Source of the DNA: Deferrisoma camini S3R1
GTDB taxonomy: Bacteria > Desulfobacterota > Deferrisomatia > Deferrisomatales > Deferrisomataceae
DNA length: 64,000 bases
Direction of reading: 5' to 3'
Assembly (NCBI RefSeq): GCF_000526155.1
Contig: NZ_JAFN01000001.1
Location: 3,846,264 to 3,910,263 of the forward strand
Shown here: piece by piece, positions 1 to 7,684 of the stretch
Layout of the letters: each line of letters begins with the position of its first letter
Numbering within the stretch: the first letter of the stretch is position 1
The notes under the pieces: model-generated
The model's input: only the letters and a program-made list of their open reading frames with translations
Told to the model about the DNA's origin: nothing
Database searches by the model: none
Position numbers and translations under genes: made by a program

Positions 1-932
1 CGATGATGATCGAGCACGTGGACAAGATCGTGGACATGCGCCGGTACCTGGTGCTGATGGAAGGCCAGATGCCCCAGGAGCTGGTGACCCTCAACAAGAA
101 CCTGGAGAACAACTTCAACCCCTGGGGCGTGGGGTGGTCGGCCCGGAACGACTGGATGACCCGTCGCAAGGTGAGCCCCCGGATCCTCACCGAGGAGGAG
201 AACCCCGAGTTCGAGGTGCTGCTGTGGGTGGGCTGCGCCGGCGCCTACGACGACCGGTACCAGCGGGTGGTGGCGTCGGTGTGCCGGCTGCTCGACCGGG
301 CCGGGGTGTCCTACGGCGTGCTCGGCACCCAGGAGAAGTGCTGCGGCGACCCGGCCCGGGCCTCGGGCAACGAGTACCTGTACCAGACCCTGGTGGCCGA
401 GAACATCGCGGCCATGGACGCCTTGGGCGTGAAGAAGATCCTGGCCACCTGCCCCCACTGCCTGAAGACCCTGTCCAAGGAGTACCCCCAGTTCGGCGGG
501 AACTACGAGGTGGTCCACCACAGCCAGTTCCTGCTGGAGCTGATGACCCAGGGCCGGCTCCGCACCGTGCGGGACCTGCCGGGGCGCCTCACGTTCCACG
601 ACTCGTGCTACCTGTCGCGCTACGCCGACATCGTGGCCGAGCCCCGGCGCCTGCTCGGTTCGGTACAGGGGCTGGAGCTTGCCGAGATGCCCCGCTCGGG
701 CACCGAGAACTTCTGCTGCGGCGCCGGCGGCGGCCGGATGTGGATGGAGGAGGAGGGCACCCGGATCAACAACGTGCGGGCCGAGGAGGCCTTGGCCACC
801 GGCGCGGACCTGATCGGCGCGGCCTGCCCGTTCTGCCTGACCATGCTCACCGACGGGGTCAAGGCCCAGAAGAAGGAAGAGGAGGTCCAGGTGCTCGACA
901 TCGCCGAGATCCTCGAACGGGTGACTGCCTAG
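1..932 (+). CDS. CCG-domain Fe-S oxidoreductase, C-terminal part (5' end outside window)
   Basis: This is the C-terminal ~310 residues of an iron-sulfur oxidoreductase; the frame is open to the left edge. Two cysteine-rich CCG modules are visible: Cys near VGCAG, EKCCGD and CPHC, then DSCY, NFCCGAGGG and CPFC. These are the cofactor-binding modules shared by HdrB/HdrD, DsrK and the membrane-bound ETF:quinone oxidoreductases. The stretch before the first module (around MPQELVTLNKNLENN) resembles the long EMO-type proteins, which carry an N-terminal haem b/NarI-like membrane domain and take electrons from ETF. That upstream domain lies outside the window, so the sub-family is inferred. The next gene, a cytochrome, starts 20 bp downstream on the same strand. 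An acyl-CoA dehydrogenase lies 5.5 kb further on, in keeping with an ETF-linked role. Confidence 0.8.
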   Translation, partial: MMIEHVDKIVDMRRYLVLMEGQMPQELVTLNKNLENNFNPWGVGWSARNDWMTRRKVSPRILTEEENPEFEVLLWVGCAGAYDDRYQRVVASVCRLLDRAGVSYGVLGTQEKCCGDPARASGNEYLYQTLVAENIAAMDALGVKKILATCPHCLKTLSKEYPQFGGNYEVVHHSQFLLELMTQGRLRTVRDLPGRLTFHDSCYLSRYADIVAEPRRLLGSVQGLELAEMPRSGTENFCCGAGGGRMWMEEEGTRINNVRAEEALATGADLIGAACPFCLTMLTDGVKAQKKEEEVQVLDIAEILERVTA

Positions 933-952
933 AAGGCCGGGGAGGAGAAGCC

Positions 953-1900
953 ATGAAGCGAGCCGTGATCGTTGCCGTGCTTCTGGCCCTCGGCCCCGCG
1001 GCCCGGGCCGGGGAGATGGCCCCGGGGTTCCAGCCCCCGGAGAAGAAGATCGAGAAGCCCTACACGAACGACAAGTGCCTGAAGAACTGCCACGGGGTGC
1101 CCGGGTTCTCGGCCGGCGGGCCCGACGGGGCCCTGCGCGACCTGTACGTGGATGCCGAGGAGTTCGTGCTCTCCACCCACGGCCAGAAGGGGGTGGAGTG
1201 CATCGACTGCCACCGGGACGCGGACCCCAACTTCCACCCCCGCACGGGCTACCCCAAGGTGGACTGCCGGGCGTGCCACGCCAAGACCCCCCCGGCCGAC
1301 GCCTACCCGCCGGACGCCCTGGCCCGGCTCGAGGCCAAGGGCATCAAGCCGCCGCCCGAGGAGGCCCGAAAGGCCGAGGGGTGGCTCAAGACGAAGCACG
1401 GCCAGGCCTTTGCCCGGGGGGACGAGAAGGCCCCGTTCTGCACCGACTGCCACACGGCCCACCGGATCCGCAAGGCCGACGACCCGGCCTCGACCGTGAA
1501 CCGGGCCAACCTGGCGGCCACCTGCGGCCGGTGCCACGCCGACCGCCTGGAGGCGGGCCGGGCGGGGGTCTGGCTCGCCCGGTTCCGGATCGGGGCCCAC
1601 GGCAAGGGCGATCTGGCCAACCGCTACGACGTGACCGAGTGCGCCTCGTGCCACCAGGGCGAGGCGGCCCACGGCGAGAGATCGGTCACGGGCCAGGCCT
1701 GCCCCACCTGCCACCGGGTGGCCGAGGAGAAGGGCCGAGAGTGGGCCACCCTTCACATCCGGCCCGGCTCCGGCGACCAGCCCCTGGCTTGGGCCCTCTC
1801 CTGGCTCTATGAGGCCGGGTTCTGGGCGGCGGTGGCGGGCGGCGTGCTCATCGCGGTGTTCTGGGGTTTCACCAGCCTCTTTCGCCGGGACGACGGCTGA
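953..1900 (+). CDS. Multiheme c-type cytochrome with C-terminal membrane anchor
   Basis: A 315-residue exported cytochrome: an N-terminal signal peptide (about residues 1-19, ending ARAG) and a C-terminal hydrophobic helix near residues 285-307 followed by basic residues. Six ordinary CXXCH haem sites are seen (CIDCH, CRACH, CTDCH, CGRCH, CASCH, CPTCH). The first candidate site has one extra spacer residue (CLKNCH, Cys42/Cys46/His47, CX3CH). The expected location is periplasmic, membrane-tethered, with a role in moving electrons between quinone-linked proteins and soluble cytochromes. The start is chosen at the ATG after GGGGAGGAGAAGCC; the longer open frame upstream overlaps the previous gene and is not coding. 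It is the first gene of a same-strand run with the ferredoxin, NrfD, molybdopterin-family and second cytochrome genes. Confidence 0.85.
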   Translation: MKRAVIVAVLLALGPAARAGEMAPGFQPPEKKIEKPYTNDKCLKNCHGVPGFSAGGPDGALRDLYVDAEEFVLSTHGQKGVECIDCHRDADPNFHPRTGYPKVDCRACHAKTPPADAYPPDALARLEAKGIKPPPEEARKAEGWLKTKHGQAFARGDEKAPFCTDCHTAHRIRKADDPASTVNRANLAATCGRCHADRLEAGRAGVWLARFRIGAHGKGDLANRYDVTECASCHQGEAAHGERSVTGQACPTCHRVAEEKGREWATLHIRPGSGDQPLAWALSWLYEAGFWAAVAGGVLIAVFWGFTSLFRRDDG

Positions 1901-1924
1901 GGCCTTGCGGGAGGAAACGGTCCC

Positions 1925-2518
1925 ATGGCGAAGACCCGATACGGTTTTCTGATCGACCTTCGGCGGTGCATCGGGTGCCGCACCTGCCAGGTGGCCTGCA
2001 AGGCCGAGAACGACGTGCCCCTGGGCGTGTACCGCACCTGGGTGAAGGAAGTGGAGAAGGGCGTGTACCCGAAGGTGCGGCGCCACTTCGTGCCGATCCT
2101 GTGCAACCAGTGCGAGAAGCCGGCGTGCACCCGGGTGTGCCCCGTGCGGGCCACCTACAGCCTGCCCAACGGCATCGTGTACATCGATCCGCACCGGTGC
2201 ATCGGGTGCCGGTACTGCATGGCGGCGTGCCCCTACTCGGTGCGGTTCATCCACCCCGAGCGCAAGGTGGCCCAGAAGTGCGACTGGTGTTGGCCGCGGG
2301 TGCGCGACGGGTTCGGGCCCCCGGCCTGCGTGGCATCGTGCCCCACCCGGGCCATGGTGTTCGGCGACCTGACCGATCCGGAGAGCGAGATCTCCCGGAT
2401 CTTGGCTCGGGTGCCCACGGCGGTGCTGAAACCCGAGACCGGAAACGGGCCCATGGTGTTCTACATCGGCCTGGACGACGAGGCGGCCCGGCTGGTGGAA
2501 GCCGGCGGGGAGGAGTGA
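1925..2518 (+). CDS. Four-cluster ferredoxin subunit (PsrB/DmsB/QrcC-like)
   Basis: 197 residues with sixteen cysteines in four groups: CIGCRTCQVAC, CNQCEKPACTRVC, CIGCRYCMAAC, and CDWC followed after 11 residues by CVASC. This is the standard pattern for four [4Fe-4S] clusters in the electron-transfer subunit of CISM-type complexes (DmsB, PsrB, NrfC, QrcC). There is no signal peptide; such subunits usually travel with a Tat-exported partner, here the protein encoded at 3444. It would pass electrons between the NrfD-type membrane protein and the molybdopterin-family subunit or cytochromes. It lies 24 bp after the cytochrome gene and 3 bp before the NrfD gene, so it is almost certainly co-transcribed with both. 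Confidence 0.92.
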   Translation: MAKTRYGFLIDLRRCIGCRTCQVACKAENDVPLGVYRTWVKEVEKGVYPKVRRHFVPILCNQCEKPACTRVCPVRATYSLPNGIVYIDPHRCIGCRYCMAACPYSVRFIHPERKVAQKCDWCWPRVRDGFGPPACVASCPTRAMVFGDLTDPESEISRILARVPTAVLKPETGNGPMVFYIGLDDEAARLVEAGGEE

Positions 2519-2521
2519 TCC

Positions 2522-3430
2522 ATGGACATGAGCCTGCTGTACACCATTCCCCACGCCGTCCCCCCGCGGGAGGCGTTCGGCCTGGCCATCGCCATCTATT
2601 TCTACCTGACCGGGCTTTCCGCGGGGTCGTTCATCATCTCCACCCTGGCCTACGGGTTCGGCATGGAGAAGTACAAGCCCCTGGGCAAGGTGGGCGTGGT
2701 GCTGGCGACCCTGCTCCTGATCGCGGCGCCGATGTTCCTGCTGCTGCACTCGGGCCGGCCGCTCCGGGCCTGGCACCTGTTCGTGTACCTCAACGGCACC
2801 AGCCCCATCTCCTGGGGGTCGTTCCTGCTGACCCTGTACCCGATCAACTGCATCATCTACGGGTTCTTCATGTTCCGGGGCAACGCCAAGCTCACCAAGA
2901 TCTTCGGCCTGATCGGGATTCCCCTGGCCATCATGGTGCACGGGTACACCGGGTTCATCCTGAGCTTCGCAAAGGCCCACGCCCTGTGGCGCACCAGCAT
3001 GATGCCGATCCTGTTCCTCACCTCGGCCATGGTGAGCGGGGTGGCCATGATGATCCTGGTCACCATCATCAAGGACCGGTTCTTCGGGAAGGATCGCAAG
3101 GTGAACACCGAGGTGGTGTTCGGCCTGGGCAAGATGCTGCTGTGGCTGCTGGTGTTCGACCTGTTCCTGAGCTTCTCCGACCTGAGCGTCCACTACTTCG
3201 GCGAGGCCGAGTCCATGGAGGCGGCCCGGTTGCTCCTGACCGGGGCGTTCGCGCCCACCTTCATCGGGGTGGAGACCCTGCTGGGCAAGGTGGTGCCCCT
3301 GGTGCTCGTGGCCAACACCCGCACCCGCAACGTGATGGTGTACGGGTTCGCCGCCGTGCTCGTGATGGTGGGGATCTTCGCCATGCGCTGCAACGTGGTG
3401 CTCGGCGGCGAGTTCATCCCGTTGTTGTGA
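2522..3430 (+). CDS. NrfD/PsrC-family integral membrane subunit
   Basis: 302 residues, almost entirely hydrophobic, with about eight predicted membrane spans. It shows the NrfD/PsrC style of start (YTIPHAVPPREAFGLAIAIYFYLTG) and the conserved histidine-containing segment HSGRPLRAWHLF. Family members form the quinone-binding membrane anchor of PsrABC, NrfABCD, Qrc and alternative complex III. It sits 3 bp after the ferredoxin subunit and 13 bp before the Tat-exported subunit. The gene order (Fe-S, NrfD, MopB) differs from the usual A-B-C order of polysulfide reductases. Length is on the short side compared with the 10-helix QrcD/ActC type, which is the main point against a strict Qrc assignment. 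Confidence 0.9.
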   Translation: MDMSLLYTIPHAVPPREAFGLAIAIYFYLTGLSAGSFIISTLAYGFGMEKYKPLGKVGVVLATLLLIAAPMFLLLHSGRPLRAWHLFVYLNGTSPISWGSFLLTLYPINCIIYGFFMFRGNAKLTKIFGLIGIPLAIMVHGYTGFILSFAKAHALWRTSMMPILFLTSAMVSGVAMMILVTIIKDRFFGKDRKVNTEVVFGLGKMLLWLLVFDLFLSFSDLSVHYFGEAESMEAARLLLTGAFAPTFIGVETLLGKVVPLVLVANTRTRNVMVYGFAAVLVMVGIFAMRCNVVLGGEFIPLL

Positions 3431-3443
3431 TGGGGAGGACGCC

Positions 3444-5609
3444 ATGGCAGGTCTGACCCGAAGGCAGTTTCTGGAGTGGGGCGGCGCCGGCGCGGCCGGC
3501 CTGGCCCTGGCCGGGCCGGCTGCCGGGGCCCTGCCCGCCCCGGCCCATCGGAGCCTGCGCAAGTTCCGGGACCCGGTGGCCACGGCGTGCACCGCCTGCG
3601 GCGGCACCTGCGCCGTTCGGGTGTTCCGGAACGGGGGGCTCCCGGTGCAGGTGCTGCCCAACCCCGAGGCCGGGACCCTGTCCGGCATCTGCCCCCGGGC
3701 GTTCGGGGCCCTGGAGTCCTTCTGGGACCCGAACCGCTTGACCCGACCCCTGCGGCGCAAGGGGCGCCGGGGGGCGGGGGAGTTCGAGGAGATCTCGTGG
3801 GACGAGGCCGTGGAGGCCGTGGCCCAGACCCTGGCCGAGGCGCCCGACCGGGCCTATGTGGACGTGGGCCGGCCCGACCCCCTGGCCGGTGCGATGCTGG
3901 AGCGGCTGGGGGTGACCCGCCGGATCGCGGGGCCCGAGAGCACGGTCTGGAGCGCCCGGGAGGCCCAGCGCCGGGTGTACGGGCTTCCCTTGGCCTCGCC
4001 GGACCTGTCGCGGGTGCGCACCCTGGTGCTGGTGGGGGCCCGGCCCTGGGACCAGGGGCCGGCCTTCGGCCGGTGGGCCCAGGGGCTGGCCGAGCTCAGG
4101 GCCCGGGGCGGGCGGATCATCAGCCTGGGCTCCTTCGAGGGGGCCACCGGCAGCGTGGCCGACGAGTGGATCCCGATCCGGCCGGGCTCGGAGTGCCTCG
4201 TGCTCCTGGGGATCCTTCGGGTGCTCCTGACCCAGGGCGGGTACGAGGCCGAGGGGTTCGTCCAGAGGGTGGGGGTCGAGCCGGAGAAGATCCTCGAGTC
4301 CCTGGTGCCCTACTCCGTGGACCTGGTGGAGGCCGCGTCGGGCCTGTCGGCCCTGACCCTGGTGCGACTGGCCCAGGCGTTCCGGGCCGGGGCGCCGTCG
4401 CTGTGCTGGGTGGACTCGGCCGGCACCCCCCAGGCCGAGGCCCTGGAGGCCACGGCGGCGGTGCTGAACGCCTCCCAGGGGGACCCCGAGGCGGCCGGCC
4501 TGAGGCTGGCCCACCCCCTGGGGTGGGTGCCGGCGTTCGAGCCGACCCTGCCGCGGACCCGGGCCGTGAAAGACCTGCTGGCCGGCAACGAGGGGGCCGG
4601 CCTCTACCTGGCCTACCGGGCGAACCCGGTGTACGAGAGCCCTCGGAGCCGTTCGGTGCACCGGGCGTTCGCCGAGGAGGACCGGATCGGGCTGGTGGTG
4701 GCGTTCGACACCCACCTCACCGAGACCGCCCAGGTGGCCGACCTGGTGCTGCCGGCGGCGAGCGACCTGGAGCTGTGGAACCTGGTGGGCGGGTACGACG
4801 GCGACGGCAAGGCCTGGGTGGCCCTGCAGCAACCGGCGCCCCGGGGCAGGGCCGAGCCCGAGTGGCTGCGGCGGCCCGACACGGCCCCCGACGGCCTGTT
4901 CGACGGGCCGAGGAACGGTCCGGTGGGCGAGGCCCGGCAGCTGGGCGACCTGCTGCTGGCGGTGGGCCGCCGGATCGGAGGCGGGCTCGCCGAGGCGTTC
5001 CCCTACCCGGACGCGGGGACCTACGTGCGTTACCTGTGCGACACTCTTCCCCCCCTGGCCGCGGACGGCGGGTTCCGGGCCCTGGCCGCCCGGGGCGTGT
5101 GGCGGGCCCGCCGGGTCGGGTACCCGTGGGCCGCGACCCACGGGTTCCCCACCCCTTCCCGCACCCTGGAGGTGACCCACCGGCTGAAGCACCGGGTGCC
5201 CAGGGATCTGAAGCGGCTGGAGGGCGAGCACTTCGCTCTGGTGGTGGTGCGGCACCCCGAGACGGACCCGGCGTTTCCGCGGTCGGCCCGGGCCGGCGAG
5301 CTCCACCCGGAAAATCCGCTGCTCCTTCACCCGGAGGCGGCCGCCGCCCTGGGACTGCACGACGGGGCCGAAGCCGTGGTGCGCACCGAGGTGGGCGAGG
5401 CGAGGGTCCGGGTGCAGCTGGTGCGGGGGATCCATCCCCGGGCCGCTGCGCTGGCGTGGGGGTACGGCCATCCGCCCCGGCAGGACGACCGGCCGTGGTG
5501 GGCGGTCCACGGGCCCGGGGTGTCGGTGGCCGAGCTGTCTCCGTTCGCCACGGACAGCGAGGGGGCCCAGGCGTGGAAGGCCCTGCGGATCACGGTGGCC
5601 CCCGCGTAG
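3444..5609 (+). CDS. Molybdopterin-oxidoreductase family protein, Tat-exported, Mo ligand not visible
   Basis: 721 residues. The N-terminus carries a twin-arginine signal (TRRQFLEWGG) and hydrophobic core, so the folded protein is exported. An N-terminal [4Fe-4S] motif follows: Cys49-X2-Cys52-X3-Cys56 and Cys83 (GICPRAFG). The molybdopterin-family fold is clear from FEEISWDEA, the VLVGARP segment, ADEWIPIRPGSE and a C-terminal dinucleotide-binding domain (HPENPLLLHPEAAAALGL). In PsrA/PhsA-type enzymes a Cys or SeCys ligating Mo lies in a short segment about 90 residues after the Fe-S motif. The corresponding stretch here, around ESTVWSAREAQ (165-175), has none, although Ser ligands cannot be excluded. 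This recalls QrcB/ActB, family members that work without Mo. Flanked by NrfD and a six-haem cytochrome, it fits a quinone-cytochrome complex better than a reductase of a known substrate. Confidence 0.85.
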   Translation: MAGLTRRQFLEWGGAGAAGLALAGPAAGALPAPAHRSLRKFRDPVATACTACGGTCAVRVFRNGGLPVQVLPNPEAGTLSGICPRAFGALESFWDPNRLTRPLRRKGRRGAGEFEEISWDEAVEAVAQTLAEAPDRAYVDVGRPDPLAGAMLERLGVTRRIAGPESTVWSAREAQRRVYGLPLASPDLSRVRTLVLVGARPWDQGPAFGRWAQGLAELRARGGRIISLGSFEGATGSVADEWIPIRPGSECLVLLGILRVLLTQGGYEAEGFVQRVGVEPEKILESLVPYSVDLVEAASGLSALTLVRLAQAFRAGAPSLCWVDSAGTPQAEALEATAAVLNASQGDPEAAGLRLAHPLGWVPAFEPTLPRTRAVKDLLAGNEGAGLYLAYRANPVYESPRSRSVHRAFAEEDRIGLVVAFDTHLTETAQVADLVLPAASDLELWNLVGGYDGDGKAWVALQQPAPRGRAEPEWLRRPDTAPDGLFDGPRNGPVGEARQLGDLLLAVGRRIGGGLAEAFPYPDAGTYVRYLCDTLPPLAADGGFRALAARGVWRARRVGYPWAATHGFPTPSRTLEVTHRLKHRVPRDLKRLEGEHFALVVVRHPETDPAFPRSARAGELHPENPLLLHPEAAAALGLHDGAEAVVRTEVGEARVRVQLVRGIHPRAAALAWGYGHPPRQDDRPWWAVHGPGVSVAELSPFATDSEGAQAWKALRITVAPA

Positions 5610-5660
5610 TCAGCAACGATCTCTCATTTCGAGAGCGGTTCCGAACAGGGAGAACGAATC

Positions 5661-6275
5661 ATGGGTTGGTGGATCGAGCGAGCCAAGGGCATGAGCCGCG
5701 GGGGCTGGGCCGGTTTCCTAGCCGTGGTGGTCCTGGCCGGGGCGGGGCTGTTCGTCGCCGGGGCCCGGTGGGTCAACACCTCCCCGAACCGGTGTGCCAC
5801 CTGTCACCCGGTGCTGACCGGGCTGTGGAAGCAGAGCCAGGGGCACCCGGCCGACCGGGTCACCTGCTACCAGTGCCACGCCCAGCACGCCGAGCTTCCG
5901 GAGTCCCTGAATGTGTTCGGGTACGTGCGCGATCGCCTGATCCCCGAGAAGTACGCCGCCTTCGAGGACCGGGTCGAGGCCCGGTGCGAGGGCTGCCACT
6001 CCGACATCCGCACCCGGGAGAAGGAGAACCGCAAGCTGATCCGCATCAACCACAAGGTGCACCTGGCCGACGCCGACCCCCAGGGCCGGCCCCTGGACCT
6101 GGGCTGCCTGGACTGCCACCGGTCCATCGCCCACGACAAGGCCGAGGTGCCCACCTGGCGGCCGCGGATGTACGGCTGCTTCACCGGCGACTGCCACCGC
6201 AAGGACCGCAACAAGGACAACTGCCGCCGGTGCCACTACCAGCAGCTGACGGAGCCGGGGGCCCAGGTCCTGTAG
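5661..6275 (+). CDS. Six-haem membrane-anchored cytochrome c (QrcA/NapC-type layout)
   Basis: 204 residues. One N-terminal membrane helix (about 16-37) is followed by a periplasmic haem domain with CATCH, CYQCH, CEGCH, CLDCH and CRRCH. A further site has a four-residue spacer (Cys173-FTGD-Cys178-His179, CX4CH), a variant known from Desulfovibrio cytochromes c3. Six haems on one anchor match QrcA of the menaquinone reductase complex in size and layout; NapC/NirT quinol dehydrogenases are the alternative but usually have four haems. It is preceded by GGGAGAACGAATC before the ATG. It lies 51 bp after the molybdopterin-family gene and is the last gene of this electron-transfer cluster. Confidence 0.88.
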   Translation: MGWWIERAKGMSRGGWAGFLAVVVLAGAGLFVAGARWVNTSPNRCATCHPVLTGLWKQSQGHPADRVTCYQCHAQHAELPESLNVFGYVRDRLIPEKYAAFEDRVEARCEGCHSDIRTREKENRKLIRINHKVHLADADPQGRPLDLGCLDCHRSIAHDKAEVPTWRPRMYGCFTGDCHRKDRNKDNCRRCHYQQLTEPGAQVL

Positions 6276-6369
6276 GGGCGCCGACGCTGTTGACCCGGCG
6301 ATGAAATAGGCCCCTTGCCCCTCTGGGGGTGCCGGCAACCACCGTGGGGAAAGAGGTTCCTCGCTTTTT

Positions 6370-6404
6370 GGCTTCTAGCTTTCCAGCTTTCTAGCCTTTG
6401 AGCC
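6370..6404. repeat. Imperfect tandem octamer repeat, copy 1 (minus-strand unit GCTNGAAA)
   Basis: Read on the minus strand the stretch contains successive GCTAGAAA, GCTGGAAA and GCTAGAA units. The same kind of repeat occurs at 7636-7669 and, more degenerate, at 52254-52295, always between genes. It lies in the 223-bp gap between the cytochrome and the acyl-CoA dehydrogenase, which is otherwise featureless apart from TTGACA at 6448-6453. Function unknown. Confidence 0.55.
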
Positions 6405-6498
6405 CCCCAAAACGGGCCTACGGCGCCACGTTTCTTTTGGGGTTGGTTTGACAGTTGACGTAAAGTGCGTTTTGCCCGACCGGGCACGGGGAGAGACC

Positions 6499-7638
6499 AT
6501 GGAGTTCGCGCTGACCGAAGAGCAGAAGATGGTCCAGGACATGGTCCGGCGGTTTGCGGAGAACGAGCTCAAGCCCATCGCGGACGAGCTGGACCGGACC
6601 GAGCGGTTTCCGACCGAAACCCTGAAGAAGATGGCCGAGCTGGGGCTCATGAGCATGCTGGTCCCGGCCGAAGCCGGGGGCACCGGCATGGGCGCGGTGG
6701 CCTACTCCCTGGCGCTCATGGAGATCGCCCGGGGATGCATGAGCCACGCGGTGACCACCTCGGTGACCAACATGGTGTGCGAGGCCATCTACCGGTTCGG
6801 CACGCCGGAGCAGCACGCCCGGTACATCCCCAAGATCGCCTCGGGCGAGTACCCGGCCGGGGCGTTCGCCCTGACCGAGCCCAACGCCGGCTCCGACGCC
6901 GGGAGCCTGCGGGCCACGGCGGTGCGGGACGGCGACCACTACGTGCTGAACGGCACCAAGGTGTTCATCACCTCGGGCTCCTACGCCGGGGTGGTGATGG
7001 TGGCGGCCAAGACCGACCGCGAGGCGGGCAAGCGGGGCATCAGCGTGCTGCTGGTGGAGCAGGGCACCCCGGGCATGAAGGTGGCCCGCAAGGAGGAGAA
7101 GATGGGCCAGCGGGCCTCGGACACGGTGCAGCTGGTGTTCGAGGATTGCCGGGTGCCGGTCGAGAACCTGCTCGGAAACGAGGGCGATGGGTTCAAGATC
7201 ATGCTCGCCAGCCTCGACGGCGGCCGCATCGGCATCGCCTCGAACTCCTGCGGCCTGGCCCAGGCGGCCCTGGAGTCGGCCGCGGCCTATGCCAAGGACC
7301 GGCGCCAGTTCGGCCGGCCCATCGCCGACTTCCAGGCGATCGGGTTCAAGCTGGCCGACATGGCCACCCAGCTCGACGCGGCCCGCCTGCTCACGCTGCG
7401 GGCGGCCCAGCTGAAGGAGCAGGGCCGGCCCTACACCCAGGAGGCCAGCATGGCCAAGGTGTACGCCACCGAGATGGCCCAGCGGGCGGCCCGCGAGGCC
7501 ATTCAGATCCACGGCGGGTACGGGTACGTGCGGGAGTACCCGGTGGAGCGCTACCTGCGGGACGCCATGGCCCTGACCCTGTACGAGGGCACCAGCGAGA
7601 TCCAACGCCTCGTGATCTCGAGGCAGCTCCTGGCGTAG
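6499..7638 (+). CDS. Acyl-CoA dehydrogenase
   Basis: 379 residues, the usual length of the soluble FAD enzyme that oxidises an acyl-CoA to the 2,3-enoyl-CoA and hands electrons to ETF. Visible family signatures are [13 protein letters not shown] (FAD/substrate loop), VFITSG, the [17 protein letters not shown] segment, and the catalytic-base region YEGTSEIQ near the C-terminus. The start is the ATG after GGGGAGAGACC, giving MEFALTEEQ; an upstream in-frame start would add 17 residues without family support. Spaced 46 bp before the mutase large subunit, so it probably shares the operon and may produce or consume an intermediate of the rearranged acyl-CoA. Chain-length specificity cannot be read from sequence. 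Confidence 0.93.
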   Translation: MEFALTEEQKMVQDMVRRFAENELKPIADELDRTERFPTETLKKMAELGLMSMLVPAEAGGTGMGAVAYSLALMEIARGCMSHAVTTSVTNMVCEAIYRFGTPEQHARYIPKIASGEYPAGAFALTEPNAGSDAGSLRATAVRDGDHYVLNGTKVFITSGSYAGVVMVAAKTDREAGKRGISVLLVEQGTPGMKVARKEEKMGQRASDTVQLVFEDCRVPVENLLGNEGDGFKIMLASLDGGRIGIASNSCGLAQAALESAAAYAKDRRQFGRPIADFQAIGFKLADMATQLDAARLLTLRAAQLKEQGRPYTQEASMAKVYATEMAQRAAREAIQIHGGYGYVREYPVERYLRDAMALTLYEGTSEIQRLVISRQLLA

Positions 7639-7669
7639 CTTTCGAGCCTTCCAGCTTTCCAGCCTTCCC
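7636..7669. repeat. Imperfect tandem octamer repeat, copy 2
   Basis: Same unit type as at 6370 (minus strand: GGCTGGAAA, GCTGGAAG, GCTCGAAA). It begins in the stop codon of the acyl-CoA dehydrogenase and ends just before the strong AAGGAGG ribosome site of the mutase gene. The two copies therefore bracket the dehydrogenase gene. Confidence 0.5.
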
Positions 7670-7684
7670 AAGGAGGTTTCGGCG

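Noticed and set aside
929-3760. 943-residue open frame on the minus strand
   Set aside because: Antisense to the cytochrome, ferredoxin and NrfD genes; low-complexity His/Gln/Gly/Pro composition caused by GC-rich codon third positions.
6448-6476. TTGACA upstream of the acyl-CoA dehydrogenase as a promoter, or TTGACGTAAA as a fatty-acid regulator half-site
   Set aside because: No acceptable -10 at proper spacing and no second half-site, so not listed as a feature.
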